From Enterococcus sp. BWR-S5 (GTDB lineage: Bacteria > Bacillota > Bacilli > Lactobacillales > Enterococcaceae): a stretch of 64,000 bases of DNA. Shown here one piece after another: positions 42,106 to 50,697 of the stretch; positions within the stretch are counted from its first letter, which is position 1, and every line of letters begins with the position of its first letter. The notes below the pieces were generated by a model, which had not been told where the DNA came from, searched no databases, and saw nothing but the letters and a program-made list of their open reading frames with translations. The stretch is taken from NCBI RefSeq assembly GCF_016745255.1, contig NZ_JADOEQ010000018.1, positions 33,705-97,704 on the forward strand. The letters run 5' to 3'. The translations under genes and the position numbers were made by a program.

Positions 42106-42924
42106 TTACCCTAAAGCTACATCTAAAATCATCATAATGATAAAGCCGAGCATCACACCGAAAACAGCAAAATGCCGTTTGCTGGTGATGGTTTGCTGTG
42201 CTTCCGGAATCAGCTCCTCAACAACAACATAAATCATGGCTCCTGCAGCGAACGCCAAAGCGTAAGGCAGCAGTAAAGCCATCTTGGTCACAAGAATAGC
42301 GCCAATAATTCCTGCAATCGGCTCTACGATACCCGATGCCTGACCATAAAGAAATGCTTTCCAACGGCTTAAGCCTTCCTGCCGCAAAGGAATGGAGACC
42401 GCAGCACCTTCCGGAAAATTCTGAATACCAATTCCTATAGCCACAGATATGGCTGCCAATACAGCTGCCCTAGGATCATCAGCAGAGGCTGCAGCACCAA
42501 AGGCGACGCCTACAGCTAATCCTTCCGGTATATTATGAAGTGTAATCGAAAATACTAATAGAATGGTTCGCTTTAAATGAGAAGGCAGTCCTTCCCTCTC
42601 ATGATTCGGACCAAAGTGCATGTGAGGCAATGTCTTATCCGCGATGTAAAGAAATAGGCCACCCAATCCAAATCCAAGACTAACGACCAGCCAAGCTGTA
42701 TTTCCATTTTCTTCTGCTCGCTCGATTGCCGGAGCTAGTAATGACCAAAAACTGGCAGCAATCATCACTCCTGAGGCAAATCCCAGCATCAGATTCAGCA
42801 CATCTTTTTTGATATCCTTAAAGAAAAAAACCAAGCCTGCTCCCAGTGCAGTCATAAAATATGTGAATCCGGTCCCAGCCAACGCCTGTTGCCATGGCTC
42901 CAACGATATCAACCAATCTACCAT
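42106..42924 (-). CDS. ZIP family metal transporter
   Basis: A 272-residue protein with eight predicted helices. The metal-site helices read ITLHNIPEGLAVGVAFG and IGIQNFPEGAAVSIPL (second His replaced by Gln-Asn, as in the ZupT/GufA branch), plus a late VVVEELIPEA. A His-rich loop LPHMHFGPNHEREG joins helices 3 and 4. It probably imports zinc or other divalent cations. It is a single-gene unit with its own terminator. Confidence 0.92.
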   Translation of the reverse strand: MVDWLISLEPWQQALAGTGFTYFMTALGAGLVFFFKDIKKDVLNLMLGFASGVMIAASFWSLLAPAIERAEENGNTAWLVVSLGFGLGGLFLYIADKTLPHMHFGPNHEREGLPSHLKRTILLVFSITLHNIPEGLAVGVAFGAAASADDPRAAVLAAISVAIGIGIQNFPEGAAVSIPLRQEGLSRWKAFLYGQASGIVEPIAGIIGAILVTKMALLLPYALAFAAGAMIYVVVEELIPEAQQTITSKRHFAVFGVMLGFIIMMILDVALG

Positions 42925-43041
42925 GCTTTCCCTCCTAACGTCTTTTCATAGTAAAACCATTTTATCATACAGTAATTTTATAGTCTAGCTTATCTATTTT
43001 TTAGGATGACCTAAATTTCAAACAACAGTCGATTTACTTCT

Positions 43042-43072
43042 ATAAAAAAAACAGCTCTCAAAATCAGAGCTG
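43042..43072 (-). terminator. Terminator of the CAP/Ig/LRR gene
   Basis: On the minus strand CAGCTCT / AGAGCTG with a 7-nt loop, then a run of eight T, 32 bp after the stop codon. Confidence 0.88.
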
Positions 43073-43103
43073 CTTTCATCAAGCCTTTTATTTCATTTTT
43101 TTA

Positions 43104-46100
43104 CTATCGTTCCAGATTAATGGTCAGCTTCACTTTAAGTGCTGCTTTTCCATCCGTTTTTCCGGTATAAGTGACAGTAAGCTGTTTCGTCGCTGCAGGA
43201 ATAGCTTCCCACGTGCACTCCCCATCAACAATAGTACCGCCATTACTTAATACAATACTCGTCATTTCCACTCTATCCCCATAAGCAAATGGAGAGGAAA
43301 TCACTACTTTTCCATTAACAACTTTAGCTGTTGCTGTCAAGGTTTGCTTATTCCAATAACCCTTCAGTGCAGGGTATTCATCCAACAAAGTATAATCGCT
43401 AATCTGATTGTCATTGATTCCTAAATAAGTCAACTTCGGAAGATCCTGAATAGCAGAGAAATCTGTGAGTTTATTTCCAAATACGGTCAAATTCGAAAGC
43501 TTTTTCAGTTCGCTAATGCCATCTAGGCTTTCCAATTTTGAACTGCTTACTTCCAAATAGGTAAGGTTTGTCAAAGCTTTTACCGCATCTAAATCCTTAA
43601 TAACGTAATCGCTAAGAGAGCTGTAAGCAGATGAGACACTTAATGAGGTTAAGTTGGTCAAGTCGGAAAGCATCTCTAGCTCCTCCACATTACACGTATT
43701 CAACGTTAAATTAGTCAATGTTGACAATTGACTAAGGAAGCTTAAGTCATCTTTTGTAAAATGAGTCAATCGTAAAGTTTTTAGCTTCAATCCTGAAATA
43801 CTTGCTACATCTGTAAACGAGTTCGATTTATCTGCGCTTCCTGTATTGGAAAGTAGCAGTGTTGTTAAATTTGGTAAATCGCTTAACGGCTGCAAAGAGA
43901 TAGATTTTGTAAATCTAGGATTCATAATGTCAATAGTTTTCAACGCCTTCAGCTCACCGATACTGTCAATAGCAATATCTTCAAGATGATTCAGCTTCAA
44001 GTACTCCAGCTTGGTCAGCCCTTTTATTTGTGAAAGGTCAATTGAGTTATGGGAAGTTCCAGTAACTTCAAGGGTCAGTTTTCTCAAATTTACCAGCTGT
44101 TGAAGAGTAGAGATGTCCGTCGTTTTTAATCGATCCAGATACACCTCTTGCAGATTACTGAAATGCTGCAGCCCCTCAAGATCGGCAATTTCAACATAAT
44201 TAAATCCTGACGTCAATGCCTTCATGTCATCTAATTCTCCCTGAGTAAGGTAATCTTCCACTGTTCGCTTAAAGTATTTTGCCACAGCACCAGCAAGATT
44301 GGCATCTGGAAATAGATCCTTTATCGCTTTTTTAGCAGGCGGAATCTCTGAGCTAAAGACCTCAATTATCGCCTCGGCTTGTTTTCCATTACTGGTAGTT
44401 GCATAAACCGTAGTCAGACCTTCTGCCTTCGCTGTTACCAAGCCAGCCTGGGACACAGTAGCGATTGTGTCATCTGCCGTTGACCAAGTAATTTCTTTGT
44501 TTGTCGTATTTTCAGGAAGAATACTTGCTGTCAGTTGTTGTGTTTCACCAATCAACAAGGTCGCTTGCTCAGGAGTCACATTGATTTCAGCCGCCTCAAT
44601 TTCTTTCTCCTTCACCGTAACTTCTGCACTAGCTACCTTACCATTTTGTGTTTTCCCGGTAATAACAGTTGTTCCAAGTGCTTTACCTATAACATTTCCC
44701 GATTCAGACACCTCAGCAATCAGCGGATTTTCAGAAGACCACTGAATCGTTTTGTCAGTTGTATTCTCAGGTACTATCGTTCCAATAAGCTGTTTCGATT
44801 CATCGACTTCCAACGTAAACGCAGAGGCATCTAATGTAAGACTTTCCGGCTCAATGATTTTTTCTACGACATTGTAAGTAATCGTTGTACTGAACTTGCT
44901 ATCCAACGAGGTATAGCGTAGGCTTTCACTTCCTACTCCCACTGCTTCAACTACTTGTCCGGAAGTTTTTAAAACTTTTGAGTTGCTTGACTGATAATAA
45001 TACCTGCCATCACTCGCATGCTCCGGTGTAAAAATAAATTGAGGTGTATATTTTTGGCCTACTTCTAGAGTGACAACCTCTTCAACAGGCTCAAAAGATT
45101 CCAAAACCAGCGGCTCTCGCTCTTCCAGCTCAAATAATTTTACTGTATATTCATAAGATCCTTTTGCCCCTTGCAGACCGGTGATTGAAACGGTATAAGA
45201 GTCATCTGCGCTATAGACGATATTGTCTGGATTGAACATAATAGTACGATAACCACCGTAACCAGCGCTCAACTCAAACTCACCATCTGCTTGTTCCTTG
45301 CTGAAATTCCAAGTTTGATTTGTTACCGTGTTTGTCAACATAACCCTTACATCATCTGAAAATTTGAAATCATTCGGATTAAAATGTGTAGACCATCGAT
45401 AGCCATTCTCTAAGTTATTAACAGGAAACACGCCTTCGCTTGGCCATGCAGTGACAAAGTTACTTGGGATTTTCGGGCTGCCTACTCTGTTGTGTAAAAC
45501 TACCATTGATGAAAAGTATTTACCACTCTTACTTTTTGCAGTTCCCATCCCAAAGGTTCCCAATGTATAATCCAATGTCCACGCTCGATGACCAACAGCT
45601 GTGTTACTCGCACCTCTGTCTTCCAACCATTGGTCAATCGGGATTTCGGCAACCTTAACTGGTGAAGTAGTATATCCCAAATTACTTGACTGTCCGGACT
45701 TATCAATTAATGCCCACTCTGATATCGGAATCCACTCTGGTCTTTCAAAATCAGTTGCAGGATAATGGCTAAGCTTTATATCCACGGCTGCCAGTCCAGC
45801 TGCCCCTTTTTGCGCTAACTCTGTGTGCTCCTCCGTCGCTGTAACAGGCGGTAAGTCAGAAAAACTACGCACAAAATTCATGTACTCCTCAGCGTAATCT
45901 CGGTACAGGCTGCTAGTCACTCCGGCACTGTAATTATCCCCTTCTAACTGAGGCATCTCCTGAAACATTCCAGCATCATTTCTAAAATAATCATAGTTAC
46001 TGATGATTTCACTATATTTCTGCTGTAGTGCCTCTACCTTTTTCTGCTCTTCTTCAGTAAAATTCCCCTGTGCTGCGGCGGTTTGGCTACCGCCTATTCC

Positions 46101-46139
46101 CATACAAAACAAAAGCCCTAACGTTACCACTTTCTTCAT
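43104..46139 (-). CDS. Large secreted protein: CAP, Ig-like and leucine-rich repeat domains
   Basis: A 1011-residue protein. It has a signal peptide (1-24, cut after AAAQG or nearby), a helical linker, and a CAP/SCP-type domain at ~80-225 (LPPVTATEEHTELAQKGAAGL, the HRAWTLDYTLGTFGMG strand), then a beta domain to ~345. Three Big_2-like Ig domains follow at ~345-600 (for example PEQATLLIGETQQLTASILP, TWSTADDTIATVSQAGLVTAKAEG). About ten leucine-rich repeats of the internalin kind lie at ~605-910 (LTNLTSLSVSS, LTNLTYLEVSSSKLESLDGI). A last Ig-like cap ends at LTINLER. No LPXTG, WxL or GW anchor is visible, so it is probably released or held non-covalently. It may mediate adhesion or wall interaction (inference). 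Confidence 0.88.
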   Translation of the reverse strand: MKKVVTLGLLFCMGIGGSQTAAAQGNFTEEEQKKVEALQQKYSEIISNYDYFRNDAGMFQEMPQLEGDNYSAGVTSSLYRDYAEEYMNFVRSFSDLPPVTATEEHTELAQKGAAGLAAVDIKLSHYPATDFERPEWIPISEWALIDKSGQSSNLGYTTSPVKVAEIPIDQWLEDRGASNTAVGHRAWTLDYTLGTFGMGTAKSKSGKYFSSMVVLHNRVGSPKIPSNFVTAWPSEGVFPVNNLENGYRWSTHFNPNDFKFSDDVRVMLTNTVTNQTWNFSKEQADGEFELSAGYGGYRTIMFNPDNIVYSADDSYTVSITGLQGAKGSYEYTVKLFELEEREPLVLESFEPVEEVVTLEVGQKYTPQFIFTPEHASDGRYYYQSSNSKVLKTSGQVVEAVGVGSESLRYTSLDSKFSTTITYNVVEKIIEPESLTLDASAFTLEVDESKQLIGTIVPENTTDKTIQWSSENPLIAEVSESGNVIGKALGTTVITGKTQNGKVASAEVTVKEKEIEAAEINVTPEQATLLIGETQQLTASILPENTTNKEITWSTADDTIATVSQAGLVTAKAEGLTTVYATTSNGKQAEAIIEVFSSEIPPAKKAIKDLFPDANLAGAVAKYFKRTVEDYLTQGELDDMKALTSGFNYVEIADLEGLQHFSNLQEVYLDRLKTTDISTLQQLVNLRKLTLEVTGTSHNSIDLSQIKGLTKLEYLKLNHLEDIAIDSIGELKALKTIDIMNPRFTKSISLQPLSDLPNLTTLLLSNTGSADKSNSFTDVASISGLKLKTLRLTHFTKDDLSFLSQLSTLTNLTLNTCNVEELEMLSDLTNLTSLSVSSAYSSLSDYVIKDLDAVKALTNLTYLEVSSSKLESLDGISELKKLSNLTVFGNKLTDFSAIQDLPKLTYLGINDNQISDYTLLDEYPALKGYWNKQTLTATAKVVNGKVVISSPFAYGDRVEMTSIVLSNGGTIVDGECTWEAIPAATKQLTVTYTGKTDGKAALKVKLTINLER

Positions 46140-46293
46140 AAAAGTACCTCCAACCTGTGTTTTATTTCATCTTACATTTCTAATAATAACACACCTTAAC
46201 ATAACTTTTTGATAAAAATTTCTATTTATTTCAAAATTTTTCCTTTCTAAATTTGTTTATTTTTTTCACATATGGTATATTTCGCCTTTGCTG

Positions 46294-46361
46294 AAAAGAA
46301 GATAAATACAGCGACTTCATACACGCTAGACAGAAAAATTTTTCCTGAAGTATCTTCTTTT
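46294..46361. repeat. Inverted repeat upstream of the pyruvate oxidase promoter
   Basis: Perfect 11-bp arms AAAAGAAGATA / TATCTTCTTTT, 46 bp apart, with an inner pair CTTCA / TGAAG. No T-run follows. It ends 24 bp before the -35 of the pyruvate oxidase gene and lies in the divergent intergenic region, where it could be a regulator site for either gene. Confidence 0.45.
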
Positions 46362-46384
46362 GAACCTGACAAAAGGCCCTTTAT

Positions 46385-46413
46385 TTGGCTCATTTCTCAT
46401 TCAGGCGTATACT
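46385..46413 (+). promoter_or_regulatory. Promoter of the pyruvate oxidase gene
   Basis: TTGGCT (46385-46390), a 17-nt spacer, TATACT (46408-46413), 34 bases before the ATG. Confidence 0.72.
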
Positions 46414-46447
46414 AAAATTGGATACATTTTAAGAAATGGAGTGAGGT

Positions 46448-48181
46448 ATGATGGTCAACACAATTAATGCTGGCACTGCCATGGTAAAAGTCATGGAAAG
46501 CTGGGGAATCGATCATATTTATGGTATTCCCGGAGGATCATTCAATTCAACAATGGATGCACTTTATAAAGAAAAGGATCGAATCAATTATATTCAAGTT
46601 CGCCATGAAGAGGTCGGTGCATTAGCAGCCGCTGCCGATGCCAAATTAACAGGAAAAATTGGCGCCGTTTTCGGTTCTGCGGGTCCCGGGGCTTCCCATC
46701 TAATCAATGGGCTGTATGATGCTCAGATGGATCATGTTCCTGTTCTGGCTTTACTTGGGCAAGTCGCTTCTTCGGCAATGAACTATAATTCATTTCAAGA
46801 ACTCAATGAAAACCCTATGTTTGCTGATGTCAGCGTTTACAACCGAACAGTCATGACACCGGAAAGCCTTCCTCATGTTGTTGATGAAGCAATAAAAGCA
46901 GCATACAAGTACAACGGAGTTGCCGTAGTCACCATCCCAGTTGATTTGGGCTCTGTTGAAATTCCGGATACCTATATCTCGACTGCTCCTAATCATAAAA
47001 CCAATGTACTTTTACCGAATAGTCAAGATATTGATGAAGCTTTAGCCTTGATTGAAAAAGCTGAAAAGCCGATTCTTTATATCGGTCAGGGGACACGAGG
47101 CGGTTGGTCGGAAATTAAAGCCTTTTCCGAGTATTTCTCTACGCCTGTCGCTGCTGCTGTTCTTGCTAAAGGAATCGTTCCCGACTCCTATGAAAATTTT
47201 CTTGGTTTTGCAGCCAGAGTCGCAACAAAACCGGCAAATGAAGCATTAGCTGAGACTGACTTAATCATTTTTGTTGGCAGTGATTTTCCCTTTGCCGCTT
47301 ATTTCTTCAATCCAGAAGCAGCTTTTATCCAAGTTGATATTGATGCAGCTAAATTTGGACGTCGCCACAAAACAGATGTTTCCATTTTAGGTGATGGCAA
47401 AACGGCACTAAAAATGATGGTTGAGCAAGGAACGCAGAGACCCGCAGACAAATGGCTAAGAGCCAATCAGAAAAATAAGAAAAATTGGAACAACTGGTTG
47501 CGTAGTTTTGATGATAAAGAAGAAGCTCCGTTGCGACCTGAACCAGTCTTCAAAGAGATCCGTCGTATCGCTGAAGAAGAAGCGATTTTCGTGACCGATG
47601 TCGGTAATACGACGATTCATGCCATTCGATTATTGGATATGAACGGAAAACAAAAATTCACCACCTCCGGCTGGTTTGCTACTATGGGGAATGGTATTCC
47701 CGGAGGTATTGCTGCAAAGCTTAGCTACCCAGAACGTCAAGTCTTTACTTTGAGCGGCGACGGTGCCTTTGCGATGGTCATGCAGGATATCATTACTCAG
47801 GTAAAATATGAACTGCCAATCATTAACATTGTCTTTTCAAATGATTCATTCGGCTTTATCGAGGCCGAGCAGGAAGATACTGAACAAAAGAAATTTGGTG
47901 TCTTTCTTGAAGGAGCAGATTTCGGTAAAGTAGGCGAAGCATTGGGTGCTGATGGATTCACAATCACAAAATACGAGCAGCTGGCTCCGGCTTTTGAGGC
48001 TGCAAAGAACAGCAAACGTCCTGTCGTCATTGATGTGAAAATCAAAAATGCCCGACCACTGCCTGTGGAAGAGCTTGTTCTCGATCCGGAAAAATTCAGT
48101 ACTGAAGAAATTGAAGCCTTCAAGAAAAAATATGATGTACATGATATGCCTGTTTTAAAAGAACTGCTGAAAAATGAATAA
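46448..48181 (+). CDS. Pyruvate oxidase (acetyl-phosphate and H2O2 forming)
   Basis: A 577-residue thiamine-diphosphate enzyme. Features are the catalytic Glu in RHEEVGALAAAADAKLTG, GSAGPGASHLINGLYDA, a central FAD-binding domain (~185-340), and the ThDP/Mg motif GDGAFAMVMQDIITQ … NIVFSNDSFGF. Length and pattern match lactic pyruvate oxidases (SpxB/PoxB): pyruvate + phosphate + O2 gives acetyl phosphate, CO2 and H2O2. The gene can give ATP and peroxide under aerobic growth. RBS GGAGTGAGG; two ATGs in tandem are possible starts. Confidence 0.93.
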   Translation: MMVNTINAGTAMVKVMESWGIDHIYGIPGGSFNSTMDALYKEKDRINYIQVRHEEVGALAAAADAKLTGKIGAVFGSAGPGASHLINGLYDAQMDHVPVLALLGQVASSAMNYNSFQELNENPMFADVSVYNRTVMTPESLPHVVDEAIKAAYKYNGVAVVTIPVDLGSVEIPDTYISTAPNHKTNVLLPNSQDIDEALALIEKAEKPILYIGQGTRGGWSEIKAFSEYFSTPVAAAVLAKGIVPDSYENFLGFAARVATKPANEALAETDLIIFVGSDFPFAAYFFNPEAAFIQVDIDAAKFGRRHKTDVSILGDGKTALKMMVEQGTQRPADKWLRANQKNKKNWNNWLRSFDDKEEAPLRPEPVFKEIRRIAEEEAIFVTDVGNTTIHAIRLLDMNGKQKFTTSGWFATMGNGIPGGIAAKLSYPERQVFTLSGDGAFAMVMQDIITQVKYELPIINIVFSNDSFGFIEAEQEDTEQKKFGVFLEGADFGKVGEALGADGFTITKYEQLAPAFEAAKNSKRPVVIDVKIKNARPLPVEELVLDPEKFSTEEIEAFKKKYDVHDMPVLKELLKNE

Positions 48182-48185
48182 CAAA

Positions 48186-48225
48186 ATGACCTGTTGGCAA
48201 AAAACAACAGGTCATTTCTTTCTAT
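48186..48225 (+). terminator. Terminator of the pyruvate oxidase gene
   Basis: Perfect 11-bp stem ATGACCTGTTG / CAACAGGTCAT, 8-nt loop, then TTCTTTCT. Confidence 0.85.
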
Positions 48226-48254
48226 CTTTACTAAGAATAATAAATATATTGTGA

Positions 48255-48295
48255 AAAACAAAAAACAAGCCGCGGATTCGAAATCCGCAGCCTGC
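48255..48295 (-). terminator. Terminator of the CsbD gene
   Basis: On the minus strand a 14-bp G+C-rich stem (GCAGGCTGCGGATT / AATCCGCGGCTTGT with G-T pairs) and a TTTTTTG end. Confidence 0.88.
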
Positions 48296-48311
48296 TTTAT
48301 TTTGCTAGTGA

Positions 48312-48566
48312 TTATTTATCATCATGTTTGTGGAATTTTTCTTTTAAATCATCAAAGCCTTCTTTGATTTTGTCGCCAAATTTTTCAGCGCCTTCTTTAA
48401 TATCCTCGCCGGCATCTCGTGCTTTTGATTTGGCATCAGCAAAACCGGATTGAAGCTTACCTTCCGCTTCTTTTCCTTTATCGTCAGTTACTTTTCCGAC
48501 GGCTGTTTTTGCTTCTCCCTCAACTTTATCTTTTGCATCATTTACACGTCCGTTTAAATCTGTCAT
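48312..48566 (-). CDS. CsbD family stress protein
   Basis: An 84-residue, very hydrophilic protein from ATG 48566 (GGAGGGTG upstream). It has the CsbD pattern [34 protein letters not shown], then a further helical repeat-like tail rich in Lys/Asp/Ala. CsbD-like proteins are general-stress proteins of unknown action. It is monocistronic with a strong terminator. Confidence 0.92.
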   Translation of the reverse strand: MTDLNGRVNDAKDKVEGEAKTAVGKVTDDKGKEAEGKLQSGFADAKSKARDAGEDIKEGAEKFGDKIKEGFDDLKEKFHKHDDK

Positions 48567-48646
48567 ATTAAACACCCTCCTAAATGATTTTGAATACATT
48601 AACAGCATAGCACCGTTAAAAAGTTGTATCAAATGATTCGCTCATT

Positions 48647-49237
48647 TCAGGAGTACAGCCACGTTTTTGCCTGATCGATTTCTTCCATCGTAACCTGATG
48701 ACCTGCTTTCGTCTTAACAAGGGTTACATCAACGCCTCGTCTCTCCATCTGATGAACCAGCTGCTGCCAAGTATCCTCTGACACAATTGGATCATTCTCT
48801 CCGAAGGACAAAATAGCTTTTTTTCCAAGCAAAGCAGCACTCTGTGTATCCACACCTAAAGACATTGGATGAAGCAGGATAGCCTTCTTTAGCTCAGAAT
48901 CACGTTCGAGTAGCAGATGACCTGCAATATTTGCTCCGTTCGAATAACCAAGCATTGTCCAGTCAGACACGGCAATATCGTTCTCCTCACTGATACGTAT
49001 AATTTCTTCCAACAAATGATCCGTCTCTTCCTCAAGACTCTCGATATCAAACTGATTTAATCCATTCCTCTTGAAAAATCGATTCATTCCTTCTTCAACA
49101 ACTCGGCCTCTAAAAGATAAAATGGTACTTTGCGGATCGAGATATTCTGCAATCTCCATAAGAGACTGCTCATCGCCTCCGGTACCATGAAGTAAAATCA
49201 ATGGTTTTCCCGTTCCTTTTCTAAACAAATAATTCAT
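48647..49237 (-). CDS. Alpha/beta hydrolase, carboxylesterase type
   Basis: A 196-residue cytoplasmic hydrolase of the small phospholipase/carboxylesterase group. LILLHGTGGDEQSL gives the oxyanion loop, MLGYSNGANIA the nucleophile Ser, SFGENDPIV the Asp and KTKAGHQV the His. The substrate is unknown. It ends 80 bp before the CsbD start on the same strand and diverges from the radical-SAM gene. Confidence 0.88.
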   Translation of the reverse strand: MNYLFRKGTGKPLILLHGTGGDEQSLMEIAEYLDPQSTILSFRGRVVEEGMNRFFKRNGLNQFDIESLEEETDHLLEEIIRISEENDIAVSDWTMLGYSNGANIAGHLLLERDSELKKAILLHPMSLGVDTQSAALLGKKAILSFGENDPIVSEDTWQQLVHQMERRGVDVTLVKTKAGHQVTMEEIDQAKTWLYS

Positions 49238-49321
49238 TTTACCACTCCCTTACTTTTTGTAAGTAAATATAGTTTATCATCAATGATAGAAAACACCAAA
49301 CAATTGAACTCAAATTTATCT

Positions 49322-49350
49322 TTGACAGATAGAACACTTCTTGCTAAAAT
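49322..49350 (+). promoter_or_regulatory. Sigma-A promoter of the radical-SAM operon
   Basis: TTGACA (49322-49327), a 17-nt spacer, TAAAAT (49345-49350). Confidence 0.87.
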
Positions 49351-49351
49351 A

Positions 49352-49365
49352 AGAACATACGTTCG
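49352..49365 (+). promoter_or_regulatory. LexA/DinR (SOS) box over the transcription start
   Basis: AGAACATACGTTCG fits the Gram-positive LexA box CGAACNNNNGTTCG at all but the first position, with perfect GAAC / GTTC half sites. It lies directly after the -10, where LexA would block the polymerase. Confidence 0.82.
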
Positions 49366-49383
49366 ATAAAGGAGGCATAAGCA

Positions 49384-50697
49384 ATGGATATTGCTAAAAA
49401 AATTGAGATACTGGCAGAATCTGCCAAATATGATGTATCATGCGCCAGCAGTGGTGTCGCTGATAATACACGAACAGGAACAGTAGGCAGTACAGCTGCT
49501 GCAGGAATATGTCACTCATTTACCAGTGATGGCCGTTGCGTCTCCTTGTTGAAGCTATTGTTTACAAATGCTTGTATATTTGATTGCCATTACTGTATTA
49601 ATAGAAAATCCAATCATATCCCTCGAGCAACCTTCACACCTCAAGAGGTTGCTGATTTAACGATGGATTTCTATATGAGAAACTATATTGAAGGGCTTTT
49701 TTTAAGCTCGGCTATTATCAAGAATGTTGATTACACAACCGAACTGCTTATCAAAACCTTGAAAATTCTGCGCTATGAAAAGGGATTTAAAGGATACATC
49801 CATGTGAAGGCTATCCCCGGCGCTGACGAAGCGCTGATTGAGGAGCTTGGCTATCTAGCTGATCGAATGAGTGTCAATGTCGAGCTTCCTTCCAGAGAAA
49901 GTCTAAAATTACTGGCACCAGATAAGGACCCTTTCTCTTTATATAAACCAATGAAGCAGATTACCACAAAGAAAAAGGAACTCTCAATGCTGCCGGCTGT
50001 TCGGCGTGGCCCGACCTTCGTTCCCGGCGGACAATCTACTCAAATGATTATTGGTGCTTCTCCGGAAACAGACCATGCTATCGTAAAGATTGCTGAGAAC
50101 TTATATAACAAATACGAATTGAAGCGTGTATACTATTCTGCCTATATCCCTGTAAATCAGGATTCATTATTACCGGCTGTTACTACTGATCCGCCCCTTC
50201 TCAGAGAGCATCGCCTGTATCAGGCCGATTGGCTGATGCGATTTTACCGCTTTAAAGCAGACGAAATTTTGTCTCCTGAAAAGCCGAATTTCAATTTATA
50301 TTTAGACCCTAAAGCAAACTGGGCTGTGCAAAACTATGAGCGATTTCCAGTAGATGTACAATCTGCCAGCTATGAAGTACTCTTACGCATTCCCGGAATT
50401 GGTCCTAAAAGCGCCCAAAACATTGTCAAAGCAAGAAAATATTATAAGCTTCACTTAACAGACTTAAAAAAATTGGGTGTCGTGGTAAAGCGAGCAAAAT
50501 ATTTTGTCAGCTGCAACGGTGTGGTTATTGATGGTCTGATTAAAGAGCCGGAATGGATTATTGCTTCCTTAGTGTCTGCTCGACAATTCAAAGCCTTGAA
50601 AAAGGCTAATACACAAAGTCTTGGAGAACAGCTTTCTCTTTTTGACGTCGAGCGATTCGAACATACGAAGGAAAAGGAGCTTAGCTATGCTAATTGA
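49384..50697 (+). CDS. Radical SAM DNA modification/repair protein
   Basis: A 437-residue protein. Cys64, Cys68 and Cys71 in NACIFDCHYCINR form the CxxxCxxC cluster site of radical SAM enzymes. The barrel runs to ~300. A helix-hairpin-helix (LLRIPGIGPKSAQNIVKARK, ~332-351) follows, and the tail contains QLSLF at 416-420, the pentapeptide that binds the bacterial sliding clamp. This is the family labelled 'putative DNA modification/repair radical SAM protein' (TIGR03916); its reaction is unknown. It overlaps the next gene by 11 bp. The RBS is AAAGGAGG. An SOS box controls it (inference from sequence). Confidence 0.9.
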   Translation: MDIAKKIEILAESAKYDVSCASSGVADNTRTGTVGSTAAAGICHSFTSDGRCVSLLKLLFTNACIFDCHYCINRKSNHIPRATFTPQEVADLTMDFYMRNYIEGLFLSSAIIKNVDYTTELLIKTLKILRYEKGFKGYIHVKAIPGADEALIEELGYLADRMSVNVELPSRESLKLLAPDKDPFSLYKPMKQITTKKKELSMLPAVRRGPTFVPGGQSTQMIIGASPETDHAIVKIAENLYNKYELKRVYYSAYIPVNQDSLLPAVTTDPPLLREHRLYQADWLMRFYRFKADEILSPEKPNFNLYLDPKANWAVQNYERFPVDVQSASYEVLLRIPGIGPKSAQNIVKARKYYKLHLTDLKKLGVVVKRAKYFVSCNGVVIDGLIKEPEWIIASLVSARQFKALKKANTQSLGEQLSLFDVERFEHTKEKELSYAN

